DNA of 64,000 nt from Bradyrhizobium sp. G127. Lineage in GTDB: Bacteria; Pseudomonadota; Alphaproteobacteria; Rhizobiales; Xanthobacteraceae. Shown here one piece after another: positions 42,986 to 53,997 of this stretch. The first letter of the stretch is position 1. Each line of letters opens with the position of its first letter. A program made the position numbers and the translations under genes. The notes under the pieces were generated by a model that was not told where the DNA came from, did no database searches, and saw only the letters and a list, made by a program, of their open reading frames with translations. The stretch covers positions 2,170,001-2,234,000 of the forward strand of contig NZ_JAKFGN010000001.1 of the NCBI RefSeq assembly GCF_021502575.1. The letters run 5' to 3'.

Positions 42986-44131
42986 ATGCAATTCGCCCTG
43001 ACCGAGGATCAAATCGCGGTTCGCGACATGGCGCGCGAATTCGCCGCGGAAAAGATCGCGCCTTTTGCACTGAAGTGGGATGAGGAAAAATTCTTCCCCG
43101 TCGACGTGATGCGCGAGGCGGCGGCGCTTGGTATCGGCGGCATCTATATCCGCGACGATGTCGGCGGCTCGGCGCTGACGCGGTTCGATGCGGCGCTGAT
43201 CTTCGAGGCGTTGGCCACCGGATGTCCGACCGTGTCGGCTTTCATTTCTATCCACAACATGGCGGCGTGGATGATCGATGCCTATGGCTCGAATGCGCAG
43301 CGGCAGAAGTGGTTGCCGCGTCTGTGTACGATGGAGTTGATCGCAAGCTACGCGCTCACCGAGCCGGGCGCGGGGTCTGACGCAGCCGCGCTCTCCACGC
43401 GTGCCGTTCGCGACGGCGATCACTATGTTCTCAACGGTCAGAAGCAGTTCATCTCCGGGGCGGGCACCAGCGATCTCTATGTCGCCATGGTTCGAACCGG
43501 TGGCGAGGGTGCTGGCGGTGTTTCGACGCTGGTGATCGAGGGCGACACGCCGGGCGTTTCGTTCGGCGCCAACGAACGCAAGATGGGCTGGAACGCGCAG
43601 CCGACTCGTGCGGTGATTTTCGAGAATGCGCGCGTGCCGATTGCCAACCGGCTCGGCGATGAAGGTATCGGTTTCAAGATCGCGATGGCCGGTCTTGATG
43701 GCGGCCGACTCAATATTACCGCGTGTTCGCTCGGCGGTGCGCAGTCGGCGCTCGACAAATCGCTGGCTTACGTGAAGGAGCGCAAAGCGTTCGGAAAACG
43801 GCTGGATGAATTTCAGGCGTTGCAGTTCCGTCTCGCCGACATGGCGATCGAACTGGAAGCCGCGCGCACGTTCCTGTGGCGTGCGGCTGCCGCGCTCGAC
43901 CGCAAGGATCCCGATGCGACGATGTTATGTGCGATGGCCAAGCGGTTCGGAACCGATGCAGGCTTCGAGGTTGCCAATCAGGCGCTGCAACTGCATGGTG
44001 GTTACGGCTATCTGGCCGAGTACGGAATTGAGAAAATCGTGAGAGATTTGCGCGTGCATCAGATCCTTGAGGGAACCAACGAGATCATGCGCGTGATCGT
44101 CGCGCGCAAGATGATCGAGGGTGCGCGATGA
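42986..44131 (+). CDS. Acyl-CoA dehydrogenase, isobutyryl-CoA dehydrogenase type
   Basis: FAD-dependent dehydrogenase, 381 residues, passing electrons to electron-transfer flavoprotein. Motifs: YALTEPGAGSDAAALSTRA (signature 1), QLHGGYGYLAEYGIEKIVRD (signature 2), and the catalytic-glutamate segment ILEGTNEIMRVIVARKMI. The place between mmsA and a 3-hydroxyisobutyryl-CoA hydrolase, with mmsB after it, points to isobutyryl-CoA as substrate, giving methacrylyl-CoA. The stop overlaps the start of the hydrolase (ATGA). The enoyl-CoA hydratase step could come from the separate gene at 39773. Confidence 0.92.
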   Translation: MQFALTEDQIAVRDMAREFAAEKIAPFALKWDEEKFFPVDVMREAAALGIGGIYIRDDVGGSALTRFDAALIFEALATGCPTVSAFISIHNMAAWMIDAYGSNAQRQKWLPRLCTMELIASYALTEPGAGSDAAALSTRAVRDGDHYVLNGQKQFISGAGTSDLYVAMVRTGGEGAGGVSTLVIEGDTPGVSFGANERKMGWNAQPTRAVIFENARVPIANRLGDEGIGFKIAMAGLDGGRLNITACSLGGAQSALDKSLAYVKERKAFGKRLDEFQALQFRLADMAIELEAARTFLWRAAAALDRKDPDATMLCAMAKRFGTDAGFEVANQALQLHGGYGYLAEYGIEKIVRDLRVHQILEGTNEIMRVIVARKMIEGAR

Positions 44132-45216
44132 AAGCCGCCAGCGCGGCGACGGACGTGGCCGGCAAGGATGTGATCGTTTGCCGGGAAGGCGCAGCCGGAA
44201 TCATACGGCTCAACCGTCCCAACGTCATCAACGCGCTGACGCTGGAGATGACGCGCGGCATTGTGGCGGCGCTTGATGCCTTTGAAGCCGACCCCGGTGT
44301 GTCGCTGGTGTTGCTGGAAGGCGCCGGCGAGCGCGGTCTCTGCGCCGGCGGCGACATTCGCGGGCTTCATGACAGCGCAAAAGCCGGCGGCGATCTTGGT
44401 CCGGTGTTCTGGCGTGAAGAGTACATCCTGAACGCGCGCATCCCGGAATTTCCAAAACCCTACGTTGCCTACATGGACGGTCTGGTCATGGGCGGCGGCG
44501 TCGGCGTGTCGGCTCACGGCGCGCATCGTATCGTGACCGAAAAGACCAAAATGGCGATGCCGGAAGTCGGTCTCGGCTTCTTCCCGGATGTCGGCGGGAC
44601 CTGGCTACTGTCGCGCGCGCCGGGCGAGATCGGGACCTATTTCGCGCTCACGGGACTGCCGATGAGCGGCGCGGACGCCGTTTATGCCGGAGCAGCCGAC
44701 GTCCTGATCGCATCGCACGATTGGCTTGCGGTTCGCGATGCATTGGCCAACGCGCCGCTGCAGGCGAAAAACAAGGACGTTCGGGCCATTCTTTCCCGCT
44801 TTGCAACAACCAATATTCAGGCACCCATTGCGCGTCATCGCGGGGTGATCGATCAAGCCTTCGTGCACGACACAATGGAAGCGATTGTCGGGGCGCTGAA
44901 GCAGGACGCGTCTGAGTTTGCGGCAGCCACGCTGAAGGCGCTTTTCGAAAAGTCGCCGACCGCGCTGAAGGTGACATTGGAATTGCTCCGCCGAGCGCGC
45001 AGCTCCAAATCGCTCCGGGAATGTCTGATCCGCGAATACAACGCGGCGCTGACCGTTTTCACCAGCGGTGAATTTGTCGAAGGCGTTCGTGCTGCGATCA
45101 TCGACAAGGACCGCAAGCCGAAATGGTCTCCGGCGCGGATCGAGGATGTGACGCCGGACATCGTCGAGAAGTATTTTGCGCCGAACAGCAGATACAAGCT
45201 CGTCTTTCCGAACTGA
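44128..45216 (+). CDS. 3-hydroxyisobutyryl-CoA hydrolase (crotonase family)
   Basis: Crotonase-fold thioesterase, 362 residues, the longer length typical of HIBCH rather than enoyl-CoA hydratase. It releases 3-hydroxyisobutyrate from its CoA ester in valine degradation. Typical HIBCH segments are GERGLCAGGDIRGLHDS, FPKPYVAYMDGLVMGGGVGVS, HRIVTEKTKMAMPEVGLGFFPDVGG and the long C-terminal helical part EYNAALTVFTSGEFVEGVRAAIIDKDRKPKW. It is coupled to the acyl-CoA dehydrogenase by a 4-base overlap and followed by mmsB, which uses its product. Confidence 0.93.
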   Translation: MKAASAATDVAGKDVIVCREGAAGIIRLNRPNVINALTLEMTRGIVAALDAFEADPGVSLVLLEGAGERGLCAGGDIRGLHDSAKAGGDLGPVFWREEYILNARIPEFPKPYVAYMDGLVMGGGVGVSAHGAHRIVTEKTKMAMPEVGLGFFPDVGGTWLLSRAPGEIGTYFALTGLPMSGADAVYAGAADVLIASHDWLAVRDALANAPLQAKNKDVRAILSRFATTNIQAPIARHRGVIDQAFVHDTMEAIVGALKQDASEFAAATLKALFEKSPTALKVTLELLRRARSSKSLRECLIREYNAALTVFTSGEFVEGVRAAIIDKDRKPKWSPARIEDVTPDIVEKYFAPNSRYKLVFPN

Positions 45217-45248
45217 CGATTCAGAAACAACAATATCGAGGGCAGGAT

Positions 45249-46133
45249 ATGGCTAACATCGCATTCATCGGTCTCGGTAACATGGGCGGACCCATGGCAG
45301 CCAACCTCGTCAAGGCCGGGCACAAAGTCACGGGTTTCGATCTGGTCCAGGCTTCAAAGGATGCGGCCAAGGCTGACGGTGTTACCGTCGCGGCGAGCGC
45401 AATCGATGCGGTGAAGGGGGCGGAAATCGTTATCACCATGCTGCCGGCTGGCAAGCATGTGCTTGCCGTCTGGAAGGAAGTTATTCCCGCAGTCGGCAAG
45501 ACCGCGCTGATGATCGATTGCTCGACCATTGATGTCGAAAGCGCGCGTCTCAGCCACGCGCATGCAGCCGAACATAATCTGCCGTCGATCGATGCGCCGG
45601 TGTCCGGCGGCACCGGCGGCGCGAAGGGCGCGACGCTGACGTTCATGTGCGGCGGCGAGGATTTCGCTTTTGCCGCAGGCAGGCCTGTTCTGGAGAACAT
45701 GGGCAAGAAGGTCGTGCATTGCGGCAAGGCGGGCGCCGGACAGGCCGCCAAGATCTGCAACAACATGATCCTCGGCATTTCGATGATCGGCGTATCGGAA
45801 GCCTTCGCGCTCGGTGAGAAGCTCGGCCTGTCGCACCAGGCGCTGTTTGATGTGGCGTCGACCTCGTCGGGACAGTGCTGGTCGTTGACGACATATTGCC
45901 CCGTGCCTGGGCCTGTTCCGGCGTCGCCCGCCAACAATGAGTACAAGCCCGGTTTCGCTGCAGCCTTGATGCTGAAGGATCTGCGTTTGTCGCAGGAAGC
46001 CGCAAAAGCCGCTGGCGCTGCTACCCCACTCGGCGCGCATGCCGAAAGCATTTACGATGCTTTCGAGAAGGCTGGCCATGGCGGCGTGGACTTTTCAGGC
46101 ATCATCAAGCATGTGCGCGGGCTGGCGAAATAG
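45249..46133 (+). CDS. mmsB: 3-hydroxyisobutyrate dehydrogenase
   Basis: NAD-dependent beta-hydroxyacid dehydrogenase, 294 residues, oxidising 3-hydroxyisobutyrate to methylmalonate semialdehyde, the mmsA substrate. Rossmann motif IAFIGLGNMGGPMAANL at the N-terminus; DAPVSGGTGGAKGATLTFMCGG; catalytic lysine in GAGQAAKICNNMILG. The segment SSGQCWSLTTYCPVPGPVPA is typical of true 3-hydroxyisobutyrate dehydrogenases and separates it from the threonate enzyme at 14818. The ATG at 45249 has agga nearby; the frame from 45123 lies within the hydrolase gene. Confidence 0.94.
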   Translation: MANIAFIGLGNMGGPMAANLVKAGHKVTGFDLVQASKDAAKADGVTVAASAIDAVKGAEIVITMLPAGKHVLAVWKEVIPAVGKTALMIDCSTIDVESARLSHAHAAEHNLPSIDAPVSGGTGGAKGATLTFMCGGEDFAFAAGRPVLENMGKKVVHCGKAGAGQAAKICNNMILGISMIGVSEAFALGEKLGLSHQALFDVASTSSGQCWSLTTYCPVPGPVPASPANNEYKPGFAAALMLKDLRLSQEAAKAAGAATPLGAHAESIYDAFEKAGHGGVDFSGIIKHVRGLAK

Positions 46134-46142
46134 GATCGGTTG

Positions 46143-47861
46143 ATGACGACATTCCAGGATGCGCGCACGTTCCTGCTGAAGCATCGTACCGATTACGACA
46201 GGGCCGTAGCGGACTTCCGCTGGCCGGACGAGAAACAATTCAACTGGGCGCTCGACTGGTTCGATGCGGGGCTTGCCCGCAACGCGGAAAGTCGCGACCG
46301 CACCGCGCTGTGGATCGTCGACGCGGCCACCAATACCGAAACGAAGCTGACATTCGCCGCGCTGTCGCGCCGCTCCAACCAGACCGCGAACTTTCTGCGC
46401 GATCTTGGCTTGAAGCGCGGTGATCATCTGTTGCTGCTGCTCGGCAACGTCGTGCCGCTGTGGGAAACCATGCTCGCCGCCATGAAGCTCGGCGTCATCG
46501 TGATCCCCGCCACCACATTGCTGACGGCGGACGAGTTGCGCGACCGGCTTGATCGCGGCAAGGCCAAGGTCGTCGTCGCGACACAGGATCAGGTCCCGAA
46601 GCTCGAAGGTTTGGGTGGCGAGGGCTTCACCAAAATTGTTGTCGCGGCAACGTCTGAACACGCAGGCTGGCGCAAGTTCGAGGACGCGGCAAACTATCCT
46701 GACTCGTTTACGCCTGATGGCGTGACGCAAGCCGACGATCCGATGCTGCTCTATTTCACGTCCGGCACGACAGCGAAGCCGAAGCTCGTGCTGCACAGCC
46801 ATCGCAGTTATCCGGTCGGCTCACTCTCCACCATGTACTGGCTCGGCCTTCAGCCCGGCGACGTTCACCTGAACATCTCCTCGCCGGGGTGGGCGAAGCA
46901 TGCGTGGAGTTGCTTCTTTTCGCCGTGGAATGCAGGCGCGACTATTTTCATCTGCAACCAGCCGCGCTTCGATGCCAAGGGTCTGCTTGCGACCGTGGCG
47001 CGGTGCGGGGTGACGACATTGTGTGCGCCGCCGACGGTGTGGCGGCTGTTCATTCAGGAGCGGCTGGCGGACTACAAAGTGTCGATCCGCGAGGTTTGCG
47101 GCGCAGGCGAGCCGCTCAATCCCGAAGTAATCGATCAGGTCAAGGCCGCCTGGGGTCTGACCATCCGCGATGGCTATGGCCAGACCGAAACCACTGCGCT
47201 GGCGGGCAACTCGCCGGGGCAGCCGGTCAAGATCGGATCGATGGGGCGCCCGATGCCCGGCTATACGGTGCGCGTGACCGATGCCGACGGCAAGCCGGCG
47301 AAGGAAGGCGAGGTGCGCCTCGTACTCGGCGTTGATCGCCCGGCGGGGCTGATGCTCGGCTATCAGGGCGAGGATGGCAAGCCGACCGGTGCGGACGGTG
47401 ATGTCTACCAGACCGGCGACGTGGTGTTCCTCGACAACGAGGGCTATCTGACATTCGTGGGCCGCTCGGACGACGTGTTCAAATCGTCCGACTACCGCAT
47501 CAGCCCGTTCGAGCTTGAAAGCGCGCTGCTGGAACATAACCTTGTGGCTGAGGCGGCGGTGGTGCCGACACCGGACCCGATCCGGCTGGCACTTCCCAAG
47601 GCTTATGTATCACTGGTGCCGGGCGTCGAGCCGACGCGCGAAACCGCGCTGTCGATCTTCCAGTATGTTCACTCGCGCCTCGCGCCGTTCAAGCGCATCC
47701 GGCGGATCGAACTGGTGACCGAATTGCCGAAGACGATTTCCGGCAAGATCCGTCGTGTCCAGCTTCGTCGTCTCGAACACGACGACGATCGCAAGGACCC
47801 TTTGCGGGGCAGGGAATTCCGCGAGGAGGAGTTTCCGGAATTGCAGAGCAGCCCGCGCTAG
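46143..47861 (+). CDS. Acyl-CoA synthetase (medium-chain/ACSM-like)
   Basis: AMP-forming acyl-CoA ligase, 572 residues. Motifs: AMP-binding LYFTSGTTAKPKLV, GYGQTETTALAG (A5), GDVVFLDNEGYLTFVGRSDDVFKSSDYRISPFE (A7 and A8, shown in part), and the catalytic lysine region LPKTISGKIRR. The stretch ISSPGWAKHAWSCFFSPWNAGA is characteristic of ACSM/benzoate ligase relatives. The ATG at 46143 follows AGGA by seven bases, 9 bases after the mmsB stop, so it may share the valine transcript. It is probably the activating enzyme for the hydratase and dehydrogenase encoded next. Confidence 0.9.
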   Translation: MTTFQDARTFLLKHRTDYDRAVADFRWPDEKQFNWALDWFDAGLARNAESRDRTALWIVDAATNTETKLTFAALSRRSNQTANFLRDLGLKRGDHLLLLLGNVVPLWETMLAAMKLGVIVIPATTLLTADELRDRLDRGKAKVVVATQDQVPKLEGLGGEGFTKIVVAATSEHAGWRKFEDAANYPDSFTPDGVTQADDPMLLYFTSGTTAKPKLVLHSHRSYPVGSLSTMYWLGLQPGDVHLNISSPGWAKHAWSCFFSPWNAGATIFICNQPRFDAKGLLATVARCGVTTLCAPPTVWRLFIQERLADYKVSIREVCGAGEPLNPEVIDQVKAAWGLTIRDGYGQTETTALAGNSPGQPVKIGSMGRPMPGYTVRVTDADGKPAKEGEVRLVLGVDRPAGLMLGYQGEDGKPTGADGDVYQTGDVVFLDNEGYLTFVGRSDDVFKSSDYRISPFELESALLEHNLVAEAAVVPTPDPIRLALPKAYVSLVPGVEPTRETALSIFQYVHSRLAPFKRIRRIELVTELPKTISGKIRRVQLRRLEHDDDRKDPLRGREFREEEFPELQSSPR

Positions 47862-47974
47862 ACCCATCTGCGCTGCATGCCAGAGGGGACAGAAGCAAGA
47901 TCATTTTTTGCTTGGCCCGAACCCTGTTCTGTGGAATGTGCCTTCCAGTTCGAATTCGAAACGGGAGACGGCGG

Positions 47975-48439
47975 ATGGGCGTTGCGATGGACCGCGAGGA
48001 CTTTGTCAAACTCGTCGGCAGCGAGCTTGGCGTCTCTGAATGGCATACTATCGATCAGAAGCAGATCGACGCCTTTGCGGACGCGACCGAAGATTTCCAG
48101 TTCATCCATATCGATCCAGAGCGCGCCAAGCGCGAAACCCCATTCGGCGGGACTATTGCGCACGGTTTCCTGTCGCTCTCGGTTCTGCCCAAGATGGCCT
48201 ACGCGACAATGCCGACGCTGAATGGCGCGTCGATGTCGATCAACTATGGCTTCGACAAGATCAGGTTTCTGACCCCGGTTCGCGCCGGCAAGCGTGTGCG
48301 TGCCCGATTTGTGCTGTCCGAGGTGACCATGAAATCGCCCCAGGAACTGCTGGCCCGCACGGCAACCACGCTTGAGATCGAGAACGAGCCGAAACCCGCG
48401 CTGGTCGCGGACTGGCTCGGCATGCACTTCTTCGCCTAA
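47975..48439 (+). CDS. MaoC-family (R)-specific enoyl-CoA hydratase
   Basis: Hot-dog fold hydratase, 154 residues. The hydratase 2 motif is present as DATEDFQFIHIDPERAK, with catalytic Asp and His, followed by FGGTIAHGFLSLSVL. These enzymes add water to trans-2-enoyl-CoA, giving (R)-3-hydroxyacyl-CoA. The ATG at 47975 has GGAG about 9 bases before it; a second ATG at 47987 gives a tighter N-terminus. A 113-base gap separates it from the ligase gene. The SDR gene 16 bases downstream resembles (3R)-hydroxyacyl-CoA dehydrogenases, so the pair may perform an (R)-specific beta-oxidation or chain-editing step. Confidence 0.89.
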   Translation: MGVAMDREDFVKLVGSELGVSEWHTIDQKQIDAFADATEDFQFIHIDPERAKRETPFGGTIAHGFLSLSVLPKMAYATMPTLNGASMSINYGFDKIRFLTPVRAGKRVRARFVLSEVTMKSPQELLARTATTLEIENEPKPALVADWLGMHFFA

Positions 48440-48454
48440 TTAGGGAACACGATC

Positions 48455-49387
48455 ATGGCAATCAGATTCGATGGACGCGTTGCGGTCGTGACCGGCGCAG
48501 GTGCAGGCCTTGGGCGCGCGCACGCGCTGGGGCTTGCGAAACTCGGCGCGCGCGTGGTGGTCAACGACATGGGGGCTGCTCGCGACGGCAGCGGCGGTTC
48601 GGTTAGTCCGGCGGAAGCCGTCGTCGAGGAAATCCGCAAGGCGGGCGGCGAGGCGATGGCCGACGGCGCCGACGTCTCGAACTTCGCGCAGGTCCAGGAG
48701 ATGGTTGCGAAGGCCACCGCAAAATGGGGCAGCGTCGATCTGATGGTCGCGAATGCCGGAATTCTGCGCGACAAGTCCTTCGGCAAGATGGAGCCGGATG
48801 ATTTCGCCAAAGTCATCGCCGTGCACCTCACCGGCACCTTCAACTGCTGCAAGGCGGTGTGGGACGGCATGCGCGAGCGCAACTTTGGCCGCATCGTCGT
48901 CACCACGTCGTCGTCGGGCCTGTTCGGAAACTTTGGTCAGGCCAACTACGCAGCGGCGAAGGCCGGCATGGTCGGCCTGATGAACGTGCTTGCCGAGGAA
49001 GGCCGCAAGACCAACATCAAGGTCAACACGATTTCTCCGACGGCGGCGACGCGCATGACCGAAGGCCTGATCGGTCCTGAAATTCTGGCGCTGATGAAAC
49101 CCGAAGCGATCACCCCTGCGGTTCTCTATTTGCTCAGCGAAGACGCGCCGACCCGCACCATCATGGGCGCAGGCGCAGGCTCGTTCGCGGTCATCAAGGT
49201 CGTCGAGACCGAAGGCCTCAACCTTCCGCAGGATCAGTGGACGCCGGACGCCATCGCGGCGAACTTTGCGAAGATCGGCGACATGTCGACCGCGCGCGAT
49301 CTCGGCGGCGCATTCTTCCAGACGTTCAAGTACGTCGAGCAGGCCGCAAAGGCAGCGGGCATCAAGCTGCCGCCGATGGGCGGTTAA
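48455..49387 (+). CDS. SDR-family (3R)-hydroxyacyl-CoA dehydrogenase-like
   Basis: NAD-dependent short-chain dehydrogenase, 310 residues, longer than classical SDRs (about 250). Rossmann motif VVTGAGAGLGRAHALGLAKLGA; VVNDMG; catalytic serine in TTSSSGLFGNFGQ and YxxxK as YAAAKAG. This pattern and the KVNTISPTAATRMT segment match the dehydrogenase domain of peroxisomal multifunctional enzyme type 2. In that enzyme the domain is joined to a MaoC hydratase; here the two are separate adjacent genes, supporting joint action on 2-enoyl-/3-hydroxyacyl-CoA. Confidence 0.9.
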   Translation: MAIRFDGRVAVVTGAGAGLGRAHALGLAKLGARVVVNDMGAARDGSGGSVSPAEAVVEEIRKAGGEAMADGADVSNFAQVQEMVAKATAKWGSVDLMVANAGILRDKSFGKMEPDDFAKVIAVHLTGTFNCCKAVWDGMRERNFGRIVVTTSSSGLFGNFGQANYAAAKAGMVGLMNVLAEEGRKTNIKVNTISPTAATRMTEGLIGPEILALMKPEAITPAVLYLLSEDAPTRTIMGAGAGSFAVIKVVETEGLNLPQDQWTPDAIAANFAKIGDMSTARDLGGAFFQTFKYVEQAAKAAGIKLPPMGG

Positions 49388-49392
49388 GTACC

Positions 49393-50603
49393 TTGGATGT
49401 TGCCGTCATCGGCGCCGGTCCTGCGGGGCTGATGGCGGCTGAGATTCTGGCCAAAGGCGGCGCGCAGGTCACGGTCTACGACCGGATGCCGTCGGTCGGC
49501 CGAAAGTTCCTGCTTGCCGGACGCGGCGGTCTCAATCTCACCCATAGCGAGCCGCTCGATCAGTTTCTTGCGCGCTATCGTGAGGCGACGCGCTATCTGC
49601 GGCCCGCCATCGAGGCATTTCCGCCGGACGCATTGCGGGCATGGAGCGATAGCCTCGGCCAGCCGACATTCGTTGGATCGAGCGGGCGAGTTTTTCCCCA
49701 CGCCTTCAAGGCATCGCCGTTGCTGCGTGCGTGGCTGCGCCGTCTGGATCAACTCGGTGTCGAGTTCGCGCTTCGTCATCGGTGGACGGGATGGAATGCG
49801 AAGGGCGATCTGCAATTCGAGACCTCCAACGGCTCGACATCGCTCAAGCCTGACGCGACGATCGTCGCGCTTGGCGGTGCAAGCTGGCCGAGGCTTGGCG
49901 CAGATGGCGGCTGGACCGATATTCTGGGCGCGAAGGGCGTCGGCATCGCGCCGTTGCGCCCGGCCAATAGCGGATTTCGCGTGACGTGGTCCGATCTGTT
50001 CCGCGATCGTTTCCAGGGCGAGCCGTTGAAAAGCGTGGCGCTGTCGTTTGGCGACAGTGTCGTGCGCGGCGAGGCGACGATCACGCGCGACGGCATCGAG
50101 GGCGGTGCGGTCTATGCGTTGTCCGCCCCGTTGCGCGATGCCGTGCTTGCAAGCGGCGAAGCTGTTCTCCGCGTTGCGCTCAGGCCGGATCTTGTTCATG
50201 CCGATCTCGTCACGCGCCTGAGCGCGCCGAGAAAGAAGCAATCGCTCTCGACCTTCCTGCGCAAGCAACTGGGTCTGTCGTCTGTCGGCGTCGGCCTGCT
50301 TCAGGAGGCGACCATCGCGTCTGATCTGCTGCCTTCGACAATGTCGCCGGACCAGCTGGCGACATTCATCAACGACGTTCCGGTCAAGCTGACCGGCGTT
50401 GCACCGCTGGAGCGTGCGATTTCGACGGCGGGCGGGATTTCTTTCGCTGAGATCGACACGCATTATATGCTGCGCAAATTGCCGGGCGTGTTTGTGGCCG
50501 GTGAGATGCTGGATTGGGAAGCGCCGACCGGCGGTTATCTGCTGCAAGCCTGCTTCGCGACCGGCGCAGCGGCCGGGCGAGGGGCACTGGACTATCTGAA
50601 GCG

Positions 50604-50607
<4 letters not shown>
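49393..50607 (+). CDS. HI0933-like FAD-dependent flavoprotein (TIGR03862 type)
   Basis: Predicted NAD(P)/FAD-binding oxidoreductase, 404 residues. The FAD motif is at the very start: DVAVIGAGPAGLMAAEIL, then KFLLAGRGGLNLTHSE, diagnostic of the HI0933/BaiN family, and ATIVALGGASWPRLGADGGW. The C-terminus ends ATGGYLLQACFATG-like (APTGGYLLQACFATG). No ATG is available; TTG at 49393 places the FAD motif at the N-terminus and lies 5 bases after the previous stop. Cellular substrate unknown. It converges on the ABC-F gene, with a 4-base overlap of stops. Confidence 0.88.
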
Positions 50608-52424
<1,817 letters not shown>

Positions 52425-52444
52425 GTCGTCGGGGTACTCTTGTT

Positions 52445-52912
52445 CTATTTCTGTTGCGCGCGCTGGATGCGGCGAATGGTCTGGTCGAGGGCCGAGAGGA
52501 ACGCGGAGCGGTCCTTGGGTGAATAGGAGCGCGGCCCGCCGGTGATTTCGCCGCTGGAGCGCAGATCCGTCATCAGGTTGCGCACCGCCAGCGTCATGCC
52601 GATGCTCTCTTCGGAGAACGGCTTGCCGTTCGGCGCGATCACGTCCGCACCGGCCTTCACGCAGCGTGCCGCCAGCGGAATGTCCGAGGTGACGACGATA
52701 TCGCCCTTTTGCGCGCGTTCCGCAATCCAGTCGTCGGCGGCATCCATCCCCGAACCTGCGGCAATCCGCTCGATCAGCGGATCGTTCGGCACGCGGATGA
52801 AATTGCCCGCCACCACGCTGACCGGCAGATTATGGCGCGCGGCGACACGATAAATCTCGTCCTTTACCGGGCAGGCGTCGGCGTCGACATAGATGCGGGT
52901 CGTCTGGGTCAA
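52445..52912 (-). CDS. YaiI/YqxD (UPF0178) family protein
   Basis: Conserved protein of 155 residues with a PIN-like or NYN-like fold predicted for UPF0178. Diagnostic segments are [18 protein letters not shown] at the N-terminus, [22 protein letters not shown] in the middle and [14 protein letters not shown] near the end. Acidic residues in [11 protein letters not shown] could bind metal, but no activity is established. It sits just upstream of the ABC-F gene on the same strand, 20 bases apart, and may be co-transcribed. Confidence 0.9.
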   Translation of the reverse strand: MTQTTRIYVDADACPVKDEIYRVAARHNLPVSVVAGNFIRVPNDPLIERIAAGSGMDAADDWIAERAQKGDIVVTSDIPLAARCVKAGADVIAPNGKPFSEESIGMTLAVRNLMTDLRSSGEITGGPRSYSPKDRSAFLSALDQTIRRIQRAQQK

Positions 52913-53073
52913 GGCTGTTCCGTATTCGTTTGCGCTGCTGGTAGCCTAGCTACGCCCAAATGGCGAGCGAAAGGCGCGGAAACCCGATTGCGAGGCATGC
53001 GCCGGTACGGCTTGTTTTCGCGTCCGCTTTGCGGTCCATTTGGGCCAAGAAACGTAGCAATTCGAGGAAACCG

Positions 53074-53871
53074 ATGACCGCGCCCAAGCCCTACAGCGTC
53101 CACGCCTACAATCTCGCCAAGAACTCCGAAAACAAGATGCACGACGATTCGGTCGCGCGCCGCTTCGGGTTTCAGGGGGGACTGGTGCCGGGCGTCGACG
53201 TGTTCGCCTATATGACGCATATGCCGGTGGCGAAATGGGGCCGGGCCTTTCTGGAGCGCGGGCTGATGGATGGCCGGTTCTTCAAGCCGGTTTATGACGG
53301 CGCGATGGCGGAGGTGACTGCGGAAGAAACCGCAGATGGCCTCGCGATCAAGGTCGAAAGCCGCGGCGAATTGTGCGCCACCGGCACCGCGTCGATGCCG
53401 TCCGATACGCCGAAGCTTTCGCTGGATGATTTCCAGAGTGCCGCGGTCGTGGGCAAGATCGCGCCCGCCGATGAAAAGTCCTACGCCACCGGCAAGTGGC
53501 TCGCGATTCCGCCATTCACGCTCGGCGTAGAGGGTTCAGCGGACTATTTGCGTGACGCCCGTGAAACCGATCCGCTCTATGCCAATGAGAAAATCGTCCA
53601 CACCGGCATGCTGCTGCGGACCATGAACTGGGCGCTGATGGAGAACGCCGTTCTCGGTCCCTGGATTCATGTCGGCAGCACGATCCGTTACCTTGCAACG
53701 GCAGCGGTCACCGATGAACTCACCGTGCGCGCGAAAGTCACCGGCAATTACGAACGCAAGGGCCACAAGTTCGTGGAACTGGATGGCGTGATCGTCGCCA
53801 ACGGCTCCAGGCTGATTGGGCATTGCCAGCATGTGGCGATCTATCAGCCGCGCGAGGCGATGGCGGCGTAG
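53074..53871 (+). CDS. MaoC-like (double hot-dog) protein of unknown substrate
   Basis: Protein of 265 residues. The N-terminal part carries a hydratase 2-type pattern: NSENKMHDDSVARRFGFQGGLVPG (positions about 15-38), aligning with the N-x-H-x-D...G-x-G...HG motif of MaoC, but with Pro-Gly where most hydratases have His-Gly. The C-terminal part (LRTMNWALMENAVLGPWIHVGS, TVRAKVTGNYERKGHKFVEL) looks like the second hot-dog of tandem proteins. The ATG at 53074 has gagga six bases upstream; the longer frame from 52960 is not supported. Hydratase or thioesterase-like function is inferred only from fold. Confidence 0.72.
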   Translation: MTAPKPYSVHAYNLAKNSENKMHDDSVARRFGFQGGLVPGVDVFAYMTHMPVAKWGRAFLERGLMDGRFFKPVYDGAMAEVTAEETADGLAIKVESRGELCATGTASMPSDTPKLSLDDFQSAAVVGKIAPADEKSYATGKWLAIPPFTLGVEGSADYLRDARETDPLYANEKIVHTGMLLRTMNWALMENAVLGPWIHVGSTIRYLATAAVTDELTVRAKVTGNYERKGHKFVELDGVIVANGSRLIGHCQHVAIYQPREAMAA

Positions 53872-53906
53872 CTCGTCGCGCACAAGGTTTGCCTTATTTG
53901 CTGATC

Positions 53907-53997
53907 GTCATGGCCGGGCTTGACCCGGCCATCCATCTTTTTCGGCAAATGCATTTTACAAAGTGCGATGGATACGCGGGTCAAGCCCGCGTATGAC
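53907..53997. repeat. Long inverted repeat (31-base arms)
   Basis: Arms 53907-53937 and 53967-53997 are near reverse complements, beginning GTCATGGCCGGGCTTGACC and ending GTCAAGCCCGCGTATGAC. Each arm itself has an inner dyad around GGCTTGACCCG. This unit is a familiar interspersed palindrome between genes in Bradyrhizobium relatives (from memory). It can form a long hairpin and may stabilise or end transcripts. Confidence 0.75.

Noticed and set aside
41514-43070. 518-codon minus-strand frame
   Set aside because: Antisense shadow of mmsA; strong motifs are on the plus strand.
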